DNA from: Sporosarcina sp. 6E9
GTDB taxonomy: Bacteria; Bacillota; Bacilli; Bacillales_A; Planococcaceae
DNA: 64,000 bases
Direction of reading: 5' to 3'
NCBI RefSeq assembly: GCF_017921835.1
Contig: NZ_JAGEMN010000001.1
Span: 1-64,000 of the forward strand
The notes beneath the pieces were generated by a model. The model ran no database searches. It worked only from the letters and a program-made list of their open reading frames with translations, and was not told where the DNA came from. The position numbers were made by a program, and so were the translations under genes. Of the stretch, positions 44,087-52,284 are shown piece by piece; the stretch's first letter is position 1, and every line of letters begins with the position of its first letter.

Positions 44087-45079
44087 ATGAAACTAAGTGT
44101 ATTAGACCAAGCACCGATTACAAAAGGAAATACTGCCGCGGATGCTTTGAAAAAAGCAGAGGAATTGGCCATTTTAGCAGATGAACTAGGTTACACAAGA
44201 ATGTGGATGGCCGAGCATCACGGAACGAATACTTTTGCCAGTTCTGCACCTGAAGTAACGGCTGCCCATTTAGCGGCGAAAACAAAGAATCTGCGAATCG
44301 GAACGGGTGGCGTCATGATGATGCACTACTCGCCATTGAAGTTGGCGGAAGTATTTAAAACATTAAGCGCATTTTCACCAGGTCGAATCGACTTTGGCGT
44401 GGGGCGGGCACCAGGCGGCGATAATCATTCGATTTACGCTTTATCCGAAGGACGCCAGCCGATGACAAGCAATATGTACGAGAAATTTGAACTCGCCATG
44501 CAATTGATCAACGATGAAGTGCCGGAAGATAATTTGTACAATAAAACCATCGCTACACCGGCCCAAGTAGTACTACCTGAAGCTTGGCTGTTAGGGTCAA
44601 CTGGGAATAGCGCAATTCAAGCCGGGCGCATGGGAGTCGGCTATTCATTTGCAGAGTTTTTCATGGGTGGCATGACGAGAGAAATTTTAGATGCCTATCG
44701 AAAGAACTTTGAACCAACTGTGTTTATGGAAAAACCAGAAATTAAAGTAACGTATATGGTCACAACAGCTGAAACTGCCGAAGAGGCTGAGTATGAGGCA
44801 TTGCCGCAAGATATTTGGCGTCTATTGTTTACGAAAGGGCGTATCGGCCAAGTATTGTCACCAGAAGAGGCTGCAAACTTTCAATTGACCGAAATGGACC
44901 GCATGACGATTCAACAAAATCGCAGCATTCATATCGTCGGATCAGCGAAAGAAGTGGCAACTAAATTACGAGAAGAGCAAGCGCAATACGGTTTTGATGA
45001 GGCAATGATTTGTAGCATTCCTCATTCACAGGAAAAACGCCTTGAGGTTTATCGTTTGTTGGCGAAAGAATTGTTTTAA
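44087..45079 (+). CDS. Luciferase-like (MsnO8-type) FMN-dependent oxidoreductase
   Basis: 330 aa: LSVLDQAPITKGNTAADALKKAEELA, GYTRMWMAEHHGT, LRIGTGGVMMMHYSPLKLAEVFKTL, PGRIDFGVGRAPGG. These are hallmarks of the MsnO8/YceB-type LLM subgroup. Expected to bind FMN; substrate unknown. The start at 44087 follows GGAAGGAAG. A paralogue with the same motifs lies at 47339-48343. Last gene of the Rrf2 group, ended by a terminator. Confidence 0.9.
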   Translation: MKLSVLDQAPITKGNTAADALKKAEELAILADELGYTRMWMAEHHGTNTFASSAPEVTAAHLAAKTKNLRIGTGGVMMMHYSPLKLAEVFKTLSAFSPGRIDFGVGRAPGGDNHSIYALSEGRQPMTSNMYEKFELAMQLINDEVPEDNLYNKTIATPAQVVLPEAWLLGSTGNSAIQAGRMGVGYSFAEFFMGGMTREILDAYRKNFEPTVFMEKPEIKVTYMVTTAETAEEAEYEALPQDIWRLLFTKGRIGQVLSPEEAANFQLTEMDRMTIQQNRSIHIVGSAKEVATKLREEQAQYGFDEAMICSIPHSQEKRLEVYRLLAKELF

Positions 45080-45089
45080 CACGAATTAG

Positions 45090-45138
45090 GAAAGTCCCTA
45101 TCATTCGGATACAAAGCGAATGGTGGGGACTTTTTTGA
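45090..45138 (+). terminator. Terminator after the monooxygenase operon
   Basis: AAAGTCCC-TATCATTCG and CGAATGGTG-GGGACTTT pair around a 9-base loop and are followed by TTTTTT. Confidence 0.88.
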
Positions 45139-45162
45139 TATTTTTCTAGCCGTACGGCGATT

Positions 45163-45360
45163 ATGTCCGCGCAATTCCTCACAATGTCCGTCCAATCATT
45201 TAAAAAGCCTGATTATGTCCACGCAATCGCGAAAGATGTACACTCAAAATTCGTCGTGACGACGAATTCCTCTCCGCACGGTACGAAGTCCTCCCGTCGT
45301 CTTCCGAAGTCCTCTCCGCACGGTACGAAGTCCGCGCAATCCGTCATAAAGTTCTCTGAA
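45163..45360. repeat. Array D: 21-bp-period repeat (GAAGTCC/ATGTCC units)
   Basis: GAAGTCC-type words are at 45264, 45285, 45306, 45327 and 45348 (variant), exactly 21 bp apart. Further left ATGTCC words at 45163, 45184, 45215 and 45236 keep 21-bp steps apart from one 31-bp step. The segment CCTCTCCGCACGGTACGAAG is repeated exactly 42 bp apart. An open frame through it encodes only the repeat and is not considered a gene. Confidence 0.87.
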
Positions 45361-45450
45361 AAAACTAAAAGAGTAGCAGAAGCCACTCTTAATTAGACAA
45401 TTCTCGTATCATGTTTTTAATAGCGAATAGATTCAGTAGGTCATTTCATT

Positions 45451-45555
45451 CTAATCTCTTCTTAATTTTTTCAAAGTGTAATATAAAATGAAATAGATTC
45501 CAACGCAAATTAGTGCCATCACAACGAATGGAAGAAAGCCCAGAACTACATCCAA
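45451..45555 (-). CDS. Possible 34-aa single-helix membrane peptide
   Basis: Too short for routine prediction. A frame from TTG (45555) reads MDVVLGFLPFVVMALICVGIY and ends TLKKLRRD, a hydrophobic helix with a basic tail. AAAGGA lies about 11 bases upstream. It is 36 bases after the bpsB-like gene on the same strand. Support is limited to composition and that weak ribosome site. Confidence 0.35.
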   Translation of the reverse strand: MDVVLGFLPFVVMALICVGIYFILYYTLKKLRRD

Positions 45556-45591
45556 TTCAACATCAATCCTTTCAGCTCTACTTCGTGCTTG

Positions 45592-46122
45592 CTATTTCAG
45601 CTTAAATTCTTCTCTATAATTAGTAACCTCTTTCAACGCTTTTTCTTCCGTAGGAATCCGAACTGATAGCATCCATATATTTAAGAGCGAGAAAATAACA
45701 GCTGTAAAGTAAGCACTGAATATTAACGGAAGAACGAGTATTTCTGTTGCTACAATCACATAATTAGGATGACGTATAAATTGATAAGGCCCTTTTTTCA
45801 CGACATCGGCACCGGGTAAAATAATAATTTTGGTGTTCCAAAACTTGCCCAAGGAGACAAGGCACCAGACCCTGGCGATTTGCGCTAGCAAGAATACAGA
45901 AAGAAGCGGGATCCAAAATGGCGATAGCGGTTTATTTGTTAGGAATACTTCTAAAAGAAGTGAAATGAAAAATGCAATATGCATAGTGACCATGATTGGG
46001 TAGTGGGTGGCACCTGCTTCAAATGCACCTTGACTCCGCATCCATTTTTCATTTCTATTCGCAATAATTAGTTCAACGAGTCGTTGGATAATGACAATGA
46101 AAATGATCATGTAAAATAGCAT
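45592..46122 (-). CDS. bpsB: Isoprenylcysteine carboxyl methyltransferase-type protein (BpsB/YpbQ)
   Basis: 176 aa integral membrane methyltransferase with the ICMT signature GPYQFIRHPNYVIVATEILVLPL and a C-terminal RIPTEEKAL. In Bacillus subtilis BpsB (YpbQ) O-methylates alkylpyrones made by the adjacent type III polyketide synthase BpsA. Here it follows the bpsA-like gene by 12 bases in the same order, so the same role is likely. GAGGTGA precedes the ATG. Confidence 0.88.
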   Translation of the reverse strand: MLFYMIIFIVIIQRLVELIIANRNEKWMRSQGAFEAGATHYPIMVTMHIAFFISLLLEVFLTNKPLSPFWIPLLSVFLLAQIARVWCLVSLGKFWNTKIIILPGADVVKKGPYQFIRHPNYVIVATEILVLPLIFSAYFTAVIFSLLNIWMLSVRIPTEEKALKEVTNYREEFKLK

Positions 46123-46134
46123 CCCGACTTCACC

Positions 46135-47214
46135 TCATTCCCACTTCAATAAAAGAAGTTCTCCACAAAAGCCTGGTCCAAGGGCGGCCATCAACCCGTA
46201 GTCGCCAACATCTGGTTTGTTCACCATGAATCGTTCAAGTACATATAGAATCGTCGGGGATGACATATTTCCATTCTCCCGTAATATATCCCTTGATACA
46301 TCCGTTTTAGTCGAATCAAATCCTAGCGCAGCTTCATAAGATTCCAATACTTTTTTGCCGCCAGGATGTGCGACGAAATGGGCAATATCATCTTTCGTTA
46401 ATTCATTAACAGCTAGAAATTCATGAACAAACGGACCGAGCCACTTCGTAATAATACTTGGAATACTTTTTGAAAATATAACATGGAGACCGCTGTTTTT
46501 CACATCCCAGCCCATGACATCCTCCGAATCGGGCATGAATTTTGAAGAAGTTGCCATTATGTTCGGTGTGGGTTGATTTGCTTTGATAGTTGAATGATCT
46601 CCTGCGACCAATGCACAAGCTACACCATCGGAAAATAATGAGGCGCCTACAAGATTGCTCTTAGAATAGTCGTCTTTTTGAAACGTCAAACTGCATAATT
46701 CAACGGATAAAACGAGTACATTGGCAGTTGGATAGGCGAGACAGAATTCATAAGCTCGACTTATGCCAGCAGCACCGCCTGCACAACCAAGGCCCCAGAT
46801 TGGAACGCGCTTGGTATCGTCGCGAAAGGGAAGTAGATTCATAATCCGCGCTTCAATGCTCGGTGTTGAAATTCCGCTACTGGAGATGAAAAAAATAGCG
46901 TCTATTTCAGATGCGTCGACAGGGCGATTCAGTGTATGTTCGCCTTTTAAACAGGATGTTACGGCTTGAACTCCGTATTCTACGGCATGTTTTATATAAA
47001 GTGCATTGCGTTCTTCGAAATCATGTTCCTTTTCAAACCAATCTAGTGGCATGCAAATATTCCGAGTTTCAATATCGCCATTATCAAAAACGCGTAACAG
47101 TCTTTCAATATTTGAAAACCGTTCACTGAATAATGCACGGGTTAATTCGGCCGCCTGATGTTGTTGTATTTCATGGGGCGGTTTAAAAGTGCTCACAGAA
47201 AGAATTTTTGGCAT
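46135..47214 (-). CDS. bpsA: Type III polyketide synthase (alkylpyrone synthase BpsA-like)
   Basis: 359 aa chalcone-synthase-fold enzyme. The triad is readable: Cys in IWGLGCAGGAAG (about 145), His in HFVAHPGGKK (about 285) and Asn in LRENGNMSSPT (about 318). BpsA extends fatty acyl-CoA with malonyl-CoA to alkylpyrones. It is the first gene of bpsA-bpsB on the minus strand, with an LLM monooxygenase gene divergent 124 bases away. The ATG is preceded by GGAGGGACC. Confidence 0.93.
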   Translation of the reverse strand: MPKILSVSTFKPPHEIQQHQAAELTRALFSERFSNIERLLRVFDNGDIETRNICMPLDWFEKEHDFEERNALYIKHAVEYGVQAVTSCLKGEHTLNRPVDASEIDAIFFISSSGISTPSIEARIMNLLPFRDDTKRVPIWGLGCAGGAAGISRAYEFCLAYPTANVLVLSVELCSLTFQKDDYSKSNLVGASLFSDGVACALVAGDHSTIKANQPTPNIMATSSKFMPDSEDVMGWDVKNSGLHVIFSKSIPSIITKWLGPFVHEFLAVNELTKDDIAHFVAHPGGKKVLESYEAALGFDSTKTDVSRDILRENGNMSSPTILYVLERFMVNKPDVGDYGLMAALGPGFCGELLLLKWE

Positions 47215-47338
47215 AGGTCCCTCCGTAGAAAATTATTTGTTGTTATCTAACTATTCTAAACTCTGGAGTGCAAGCATGTCCAATGATGAAAAATTATAAT
47301 TCATGTAATATAAAGTCACTAGGTTAGGAGTGATGTTA

Positions 47339-48343
47339 ATGACCCTAAAATTAAGCATCTTAGATCAATCACCAATTGCTGAAGGAAGTACGGCAATGGA
47401 ATCATTAAAATATACTGCAGAACTTGCTAGAAAAGCTGAAAAATGGGGCTATACGCGTTTCTGGGTTTCCGAACATCATGATGCGGCGACACTCGCAGGT
47501 TCATCACCAGAAATCTTGATGGCGCATTTGGCGACCGTTACATCATCCATCCGAATTGGTTCAGGCGGCGTGATGCTTCCACATTATTCTGCTTACAAAG
47601 TCGCTGAAAACTTTAAGTTATTGGAGGCATTGTTCCCCGGAAGAATCGATGCCGGGGTTGGCCGTGCCCCGGGTGGAATGCCACGAGCTACCTATGCACT
47701 AAATGACGGGGAATACCGGGATATCCATAAATTCCCCCAGCAAGTAGATGATTTACACATGTACCTGCATGATACAATGCCTGAAGCTCATCCATACTTC
47801 GGGTTGAAAGCAACACCGATGACAAAGTCTGTACCACCAATCTGGATGTTGGGTTCGAGTCCTAGTTCTGCCGCATTAGCTGCCGAGAAAGGTTTGCCCT
47901 ATATGTTTGCCCAATTTATTAACGGTGAAGGCGGGATAACGTCAGCCAAACATTATCGTGAAACATTTCAACCTTCAAAAACTTTGCAGAAACCTAAACA
48001 GGCAGTTGCAGTTTTCTTCGCGTGTGCTGAAACAGAAGAAGAAGCCGAGCGAATTGCTTCTTCACTCGACCTATCGCTCATTCTTTCTGCACAAGGGATC
48101 CCTTCAAAAGGAACGCCTTCACCAGAAAAAGCACTTGTCTATCCATACACAGATTATGAGAAACCGCATGTAATTGAAAATAGAAAGCGAATGATTGTTG
48201 GCACACCCAAAACAGTACGATCACAAATCGAACAACTGGCAGCAGATTTTGGTGCTGATGAAGTTATGCTCGTCATGATTGCTTATGACTTTCAAGACAA
48301 ACTCAAATCTTATGAATTAATCGCAAATGAGATGTTGAAATAA
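47339..48343 (+). CDS. Luciferase-like (MsnO8-type) FMN-dependent oxidoreductase, second copy
   Basis: 334 aa paralogue of 44087-45079, with LSILDQSPIAEGSTAMESLKYTAELA, GYTRFWVSEHHDAATLAGSSPE, IRIGSGGVMLPHYSAYKVAENFKLLEAL and PGRIDAGVGRAPGG. Substrate unknown. The start at 47339 follows TAGGAG at 8 bases; codons earlier in frame lie on or before that site. Divergent from bpsA, so a shared regulatory region is possible. Confidence 0.88.
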   Translation: MTLKLSILDQSPIAEGSTAMESLKYTAELARKAEKWGYTRFWVSEHHDAATLAGSSPEILMAHLATVTSSIRIGSGGVMLPHYSAYKVAENFKLLEALFPGRIDAGVGRAPGGMPRATYALNDGEYRDIHKFPQQVDDLHMYLHDTMPEAHPYFGLKATPMTKSVPPIWMLGSSPSSAALAAEKGLPYMFAQFINGEGGITSAKHYRETFQPSKTLQKPKQAVAVFFACAETEEEAERIASSLDLSLILSAQGIPSKGTPSPEKALVYPYTDYEKPHVIENRKRMIVGTPKTVRSQIEQLAADFGADEVMLVMIAYDFQDKLKSYELIANEMLK

Positions 48344-48387
48344 TGTTCTTTGATTATATGTATGGTCTGCGCCAACTATGCGGCAGA

Positions 48388-48720
48388 TCAACTAGGTGTT
48401 TCTAGGAAACTGATCGCAATGACTTTTTCAGTCGCACTATTATACTCAATACGCACAAAAACACCGAATTCATGGTCATCTTCTTTTAACCAAAGCTTAA
48501 ACTTTTCAACCGTTGAATCGCCTATAGATTCGCTACCTTCATGGAGGTAGTCAATAATATTGGCAGCAGGATACTTCGCTTGGGTTTCCTGCACAGCAAG
48601 TTTTCCCCATTTCGCGTAAGCAGGAACTTCTGTTTGAGCATTGGCAAGGATTTGGACATGGGCAGGTGCAGCATTAACAATCGTAAAAATTCCAAGCGCA
48701 ATAAAAGTTTTTCGCATCAT
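48388..48720 (-). CDS. Secreted DUF3889 protein
   Basis: 110 aa. A signal peptide (MMRKTFIALGIFTIVNAAPAHVQILANA) precedes a compact domain AYAKWGKLAVQETQAKYPAANIIDYLHEG...FKLWL...EFGVFVRIEYN, the DUF3889 pattern known from Bacilli. Function unknown; predicted extracellular or wall-associated. AAGGAGATG precedes the ATG. Divergent from the cupin gene. Confidence 0.82.
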   Translation of the reverse strand: MMRKTFIALGIFTIVNAAPAHVQILANAQTEVPAYAKWGKLAVQETQAKYPAANIIDYLHEGSESIGDSTVEKFKLWLKEDDHEFGVFVRIEYNSATEKVIAISFLETPS

Positions 48721-48788
48721 TTGTCATCTCCTTCTCGGTAGGATGTGTCATTTGCGAAAAATCATTCTAATGAATTGGAGGAGAGACA

Positions 48789-49088
48789 ATGGACTTAATC
48801 CCGACACCGTATCAACTTGGGCAGAAAGCTAAACATATCGCCAAACTTCAAACGCTGGAGAATGCATCCATCATTAATATTCAACTGAAAAAAGGCGAAA
48901 CAATCGCTGAACATGATTCTCGTCGAGATGTTGTAATTGTCGTTCGAAAAGGCGCTGTCATCTTTGACGTTGAAGGTACAGAAACAATTGTTAAACAAGA
49001 TAATATGCTCTATATGAAGCCTTTTGAAAAACATAGTCTGCTTGCTGTTGAAGACACGGATCTTTTAGTATTTCAAATCATGCCATGA
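48789..49088 (+). CDS. Small cupin-domain protein
   Basis: 99 aa single beta-barrel domain: INIQLKKGETIAEHDSRRDVVIVVRKGAVIFDVEG, then DNMLYMKPFEKHSLLAVEDTDLLVFQI. The first cupin motif keeps an H but lacks the usual second His, so metal binding is uncertain. GGAGGAGAG precedes the ATG. Followed by a terminator shared with the convergent DUF188 gene. Confidence 0.82.
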   Translation: MDLIPTPYQLGQKAKHIAKLQTLENASIINIQLKKGETIAEHDSRRDVVIVVRKGAVIFDVEGTETIVKQDNMLYMKPFEKHSLLAVEDTDLLVFQIMP

Positions 49089-49124
49089 AAAAAGCCTGCT
49101 GAAAAATCAGCAGGCTTTAGTTTT
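49089..49124. terminator. Terminator between the cupin and DUF188 genes
   Basis: AAAGCCTGCTGA and TCAGCAGGCTTT form a perfect stem around AAAAA, with A-run and T-rich flanks. Confidence 0.87.
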
Positions 49125-49569
49125 TATTTGTCGTTAGTTCCTTACATAACTTTTTCAAGCTGTTTTCGAATTTGATGGTATTCTCCTTCGAACGTTTTTT
49201 TGGCCCTCTTAATCGCCCACCACTCATTCGAATTTTTTGTGCTGTATGACGTGCAAATAGAAGTTGATCGATATTGTCATCCGTATAGCGGCGGCCATTT
49301 TGGTCAATTGGATGCCCTTGTTTCGCGAGCACCATCGCGGCTAATCCATAGTCTTGCGTGACGACAATATCATTTTTTTGAACCCGGTTAACCAGGACGA
49401 AATCGACTGCATCCGCCCCTTTGGAAACAATGACTGTTTCCGCGCCTTCACGATGCATTTCATGTGCCGTATCGCAAATGAGGATGCACCGAAATCCATA
49501 TTGTTTCGCAATTTGTATGGTTTCATTTACCACTGGACATGCATCTGCATCGATAAGAATTGCAGGCAT
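49117..49569 (-). CDS. yqxD: YaiI/YqxD-family (DUF188) PIN-like protein
   Basis: 150 aa. ILIDADACPVVNETIQIAKQYG at the N-terminus, NDIVVTQDYGLAAMVLAKQGHPIDQNGRRYTDDNIDQLL, and GGRLRGPKKRSKEN: the full DUF188 pattern. The acidic positions resemble PIN-domain nucleases, but the activity is not established. The ATG at 49569 has AAGGGAGG upstream; the earlier ATG at 49590 lies upstream of that site. Confidence 0.9.
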   Translation of the reverse strand: MPAILIDADACPVVNETIQIAKQYGFRCILICDTAHEMHREGAETVIVSKGADAVDFVLVNRVQKNDIVVTQDYGLAAMVLAKQGHPIDQNGRRYTDDNIDQLLFARHTAQKIRMSGGRLRGPKKRSKENTIKFENSLKKLCKELTTNKN

Positions 49570-49633
49570 AAACCCGCCTCCCTTATTCATTTCTACGTCT
49601 AGTATAACAAAAATAGAACTTTATTCTTGATTA

Positions 49634-50917
49634 TTATTTCATCGATAACTTTAATACGGATACAGCCACTAATTTAGCGACTTCATCCAAACGCTCCTTA
49701 CTGATTTTATCAATTTCATCATGTGGAGAATGATACCATTCTTCCAGTGGAAAATAACTGAACAAAGCTGCATCGATGCCAACTTTGTGAAATGGCGCAT
49801 GGTCACTTAGATCTGTCAATTCAAGCGGGATTTTTTGATTCGACTTGGCAGTATCTGTCACTGTATTGGAAAAACCATCTACAGTGAACATTGTGAGTGG
49901 ACCTGCATCCGCGCTACCGACCATATCCATATTTAACATAGCTTCAGTATTTTTGATTTCTTTTTGCGTCATTTCATCTACATATTTTTCCGAACCTAAT
50001 AACCCAAGTTCTTCGGCACCGAAAAATAAAAAACGAAGCTCTTTATCGGTTTTCACACTTTCTAAAACACGCGCAATTTCTAGAAGAACAGCAGTTCCAC
50101 TTGCATTATCACTTGCGCCAGGGGATGACTCCACTGAATCATAATGAGCCCCGACGATAATAATTTCATCAGAAGTCTTGGACGGTTTTGTCACAAGTAT
50201 GTTTTGTGATTCATGTTTCTCAATATTGGCGCCTTCAATTGTAATGGTTCCGGTTAAGGATTTATTGTCGTCCATGAGGTTTAGTAATGATTTCCCCTCA
50301 TTGGGAGACAATGCGATGGTCGGAATATAATCGTCATGATGTTTTCCAAGCGACCAACCATCATTCTGCAAACCATCTTTGAAGACAATAATTATGCCGA
50401 CAGCACCGGCTCCAGCAGCATTCAGAACCATTTCCTCGAAATACACATCGCTAATTGATGCAACCACAATTTTTCCTAAGACATCGTTTGTTTCATAATC
50501 GGATGCCAATCCTTTATCGACGTTTATTAATTCGGCTGTAACGTCGCCGGAAACCGAGTACTGAAATGGCGCGGGTGAAAATGATTTTTCTATACCTTCA
50601 ATCGTCAATTCCACCTGGTTAGGAAAAATATATTGATCAAAATCGAAGGGTTGAGATTCCACAGAATAACCGTACGTTTCTAATTGATCGGTTATGAAAT
50701 TCGCTGCATTTTTTTCAGAAGCTGTACCTGCAACGCGTGGCTCCTTTGAGAGTTCTTCTGCGTTCGAATAAATTCTATCGACATCAAGACTATCTAAAAT
50801 AGCAGAACCAACATGATCTCTAGAATCGCTAGTTACTTCTTGAACAGGTGGAGAGCAAGCAGTGATGGAGATACATAGTACTAACAAGATGGGAGTTAAA
50901 ATCGTTTTTCGAACCAT
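49634..50917 (-). CDS. M28-family zinc aminopeptidase lipoprotein with PA domain
   Basis: 427 aa. Lipobox ISITAC (Cys 21), so anchored outside the membrane. A PA-domain-like insert spans about 120-220. Metal ligands follow: AHYDSVESSPGASDNASG (His, Asp), FGAEELGLLGS (catalytic Glu pair), MLNMDMVG (Asp) and SDHAPFHKVGI (His). Resembles Bacillus YwaD-type leucyl/arginyl aminopeptidases that trim extracellular peptides. AAGGAGGGATG precedes the ATG. Monocistronic. Confidence 0.92.
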   Translation of the reverse strand: MVRKTILTPILLVLCISITACSPPVQEVTSDSRDHVGSAILDSLDVDRIYSNAEELSKEPRVAGTASEKNAANFITDQLETYGYSVESQPFDFDQYIFPNQVELTIEGIEKSFSPAPFQYSVSGDVTAELINVDKGLASDYETNDVLGKIVVASISDVYFEEMVLNAAGAGAVGIIIVFKDGLQNDGWSLGKHHDDYIPTIALSPNEGKSLLNLMDDNKSLTGTITIEGANIEKHESQNILVTKPSKTSDEIIIVGAHYDSVESSPGASDNASGTAVLLEIARVLESVKTDKELRFLFFGAEELGLLGSEKYVDEMTQKEIKNTEAMLNMDMVGSADAGPLTMFTVDGFSNTVTDTAKSNQKIPLELTDLSDHAPFHKVGIDAALFSYFPLEEWYHSPHDEIDKISKERLDEVAKLVAVSVLKLSMK

Positions 50918-51043
50918 GTCATCCCTCCTTTCAAATTATGAGAATTATACCATAAATACAACTAAGCAAGACCTGTATGCGTTTCAAATGGTTTGTTTCG
51001 GGGGATAGTGAGAAAAAGAAGGGAATTGGAGGGAGTTTAAAAA

Positions 51044-51280
51044 ATGTTTGAGAAACCAGAAGAAGCTCGAATGACCGAAGAGGAAGCAGCCAAATACGGA
51101 AGAGAAATTGATGCGAAAAATGCATTATATGAAAATGTCGTTGTGGAGGACAGCGTAAATGCGTTATCTCCGGAGGAAATCCCGCCGCCTATATCTGAAG
51201 AAGAAATCAAACGGCGGGTCGGAGAGCAAAATTATAAAAACATAAAAGATGGCGGGACTATGAATTCAATTAATAGTTAA
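51044..51280 (+). CDS. Small acidic hypothetical protein, 78 aa
   Basis: Not recognised. Highly acidic, Glu-rich and probably disordered (MTEEEAAKYGREIDAKN, SPEEIPPPISEEEIKRRVGE). No membrane segment. GGAGGGAG is upstream of the ATG at good spacing, which supports it being a gene. It precedes the DinB gene by 79 bases on the same strand. Confidence 0.7.
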   Translation: MFEKPEEARMTEEEAAKYGREIDAKNALYENVVVEDSVNALSPEEIPPPISEEEIKRRVGEQNYKNIKDGGTMNSINS

Positions 51281-51359
51281 TAGCGTTGGAAAGAAGGAAT
51301 CCTCTAATGTCATGTCGAAAGTTGCCTGTACACGAATGAATTTTTGGAGGGTTCAGTCT

Positions 51360-51863
51360 ATGTTTACAACAATCGAAGAATTCCTAAATCACAGGGGACA
51401 TGAAAGCGGATCAACACAAAAAATATTGAATGGGCTTACAGACGATTCATTAGCCCAAGAAGTATCGCCAGAAGACCGCACACTAGGTCGAATTGCTTGG
51501 CACATTGTACAAACGCTACATGAAATGATATCACAAACAGGCTTAGAATTTGATGGAACACTAGACGATGCACCTGTACCAGAATCTGCCGCTGAAATAG
51601 CAGATGCTTACCATTCGACCAATGAAGCAATGATTTCAGCAATGAAAGCGCAGTGGAACGACGAAGTATTGGATGAAATGAAAGATATGTACGGAGAGCA
51701 ATGGACAGTCGGTACGGTTCTTGGCATCTTAACTGCACACGAAACACATCACCGCGGACAAATGACAGTGCTTATGCGTCAAGCAGGTTTACGCGTACCA
51801 GGTGTTTATGGGCCGGCTCGTGAAGAATGGACCGCGTTTGGCGGAGAAGCACCAGTTGTGTGA
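51360..51863 (+). CDS. DinB-family metal-dependent protein
   Basis: 167 aa four-helix DinB/YfiT-like protein. The three metal-ligand histidines are in GRIAWHIVQTLHEM and LTAHETHHRGQMTVLMRQAG. Members include thiol S-transferases (bacillithiol-dependent BstA) and uncharacterised DinB proteins; the exact reaction is unknown. The ATG at 51360 is chosen because GGAGG lies 9 bases upstream; the longer frame from 51312 lacks a site. Confidence 0.88.
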   Translation: MFTTIEEFLNHRGHESGSTQKILNGLTDDSLAQEVSPEDRTLGRIAWHIVQTLHEMISQTGLEFDGTLDDAPVPESAAEIADAYHSTNEAMISAMKAQWNDEVLDEMKDMYGEQWTVGTVLGILTAHETHHRGQMTVLMRQAGLRVPGVYGPAREEWTAFGGEAPVV

Positions 51864-51899
51864 ATTGAAAAGTATAGAGATATGTTATTTATACAATAT

Positions 51900-51948
51900 A
51901 AAAGGCAGCTCCATATGACATTTCGACGTTATGTGGAATTGCTTTTTA
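51900..51948 (+). terminator. Terminator of the DinB gene
   Basis: AAAGGCAGCTCCATATGACA and TGTGGAATTGCTTTT-type sequences pair with a few mismatches, followed by T-rich sequence. Confidence 0.65.
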
Positions 51949-52284
51949 TTATTTTTTCGTCAATTTATTGAATAAATAGAACTTTCGGAAATATGTTCTA
52001 GGATGGGTTAATAAATCTGCATTTTAAAGAAAAATGTCCCAAGTGAATGGGGTTAAATTTGCTAGTTTAATCGCATACTGTTAGTTAACAAGAGGAGGAG
52101 GTATTTAGCATAAAGTAAAATTAATGGAATTTGTGGAGGTAACTTCCACTGCCGGTCCCTAAAGCCCAAATAAACAGGTAAGTAAAAGTCTCGAGTTGCA
52201 GCCGCCGAGTCATGGTTTTTATGTTGAGAAGCCTCTTATATCACGGGTTATATTCAGCAAAAAAACATTTTGGAGGGGACTTTA
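51949..52284 (+). promoter_or_regulatory. Long leader with RNA-structure potential ahead of the amidase gene
   Basis: No gene seen. AAGAGG (52090) can pair with CCTCTT (52232), enclosing about 140 bases. This encloses a 17-bp near-palindrome GTGGAGGTAACTTCCAC (52133-52149) and a CTCG...CGAG hairpin near 52190-52208. It does not match the S-box, T-box, c-di-AMP (ydaO), c-di-GMP or cobalamin patterns I know. A cis-acting RNA is possible but unproven. Confidence 0.4.

Noticed and set aside
45163..45396. Open frame of 77 codons across array D
   Set aside because: It has no ribosome site and encodes only the 21-bp DNA repeat as seven-residue units; the DNA periodicity explains it.
52090..52260. 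c-di-AMP (ydaO) riboswitch before the amidase gene
   Set aside because: The conserved sequence blocks of that class are not found; only general pairing potential is present.
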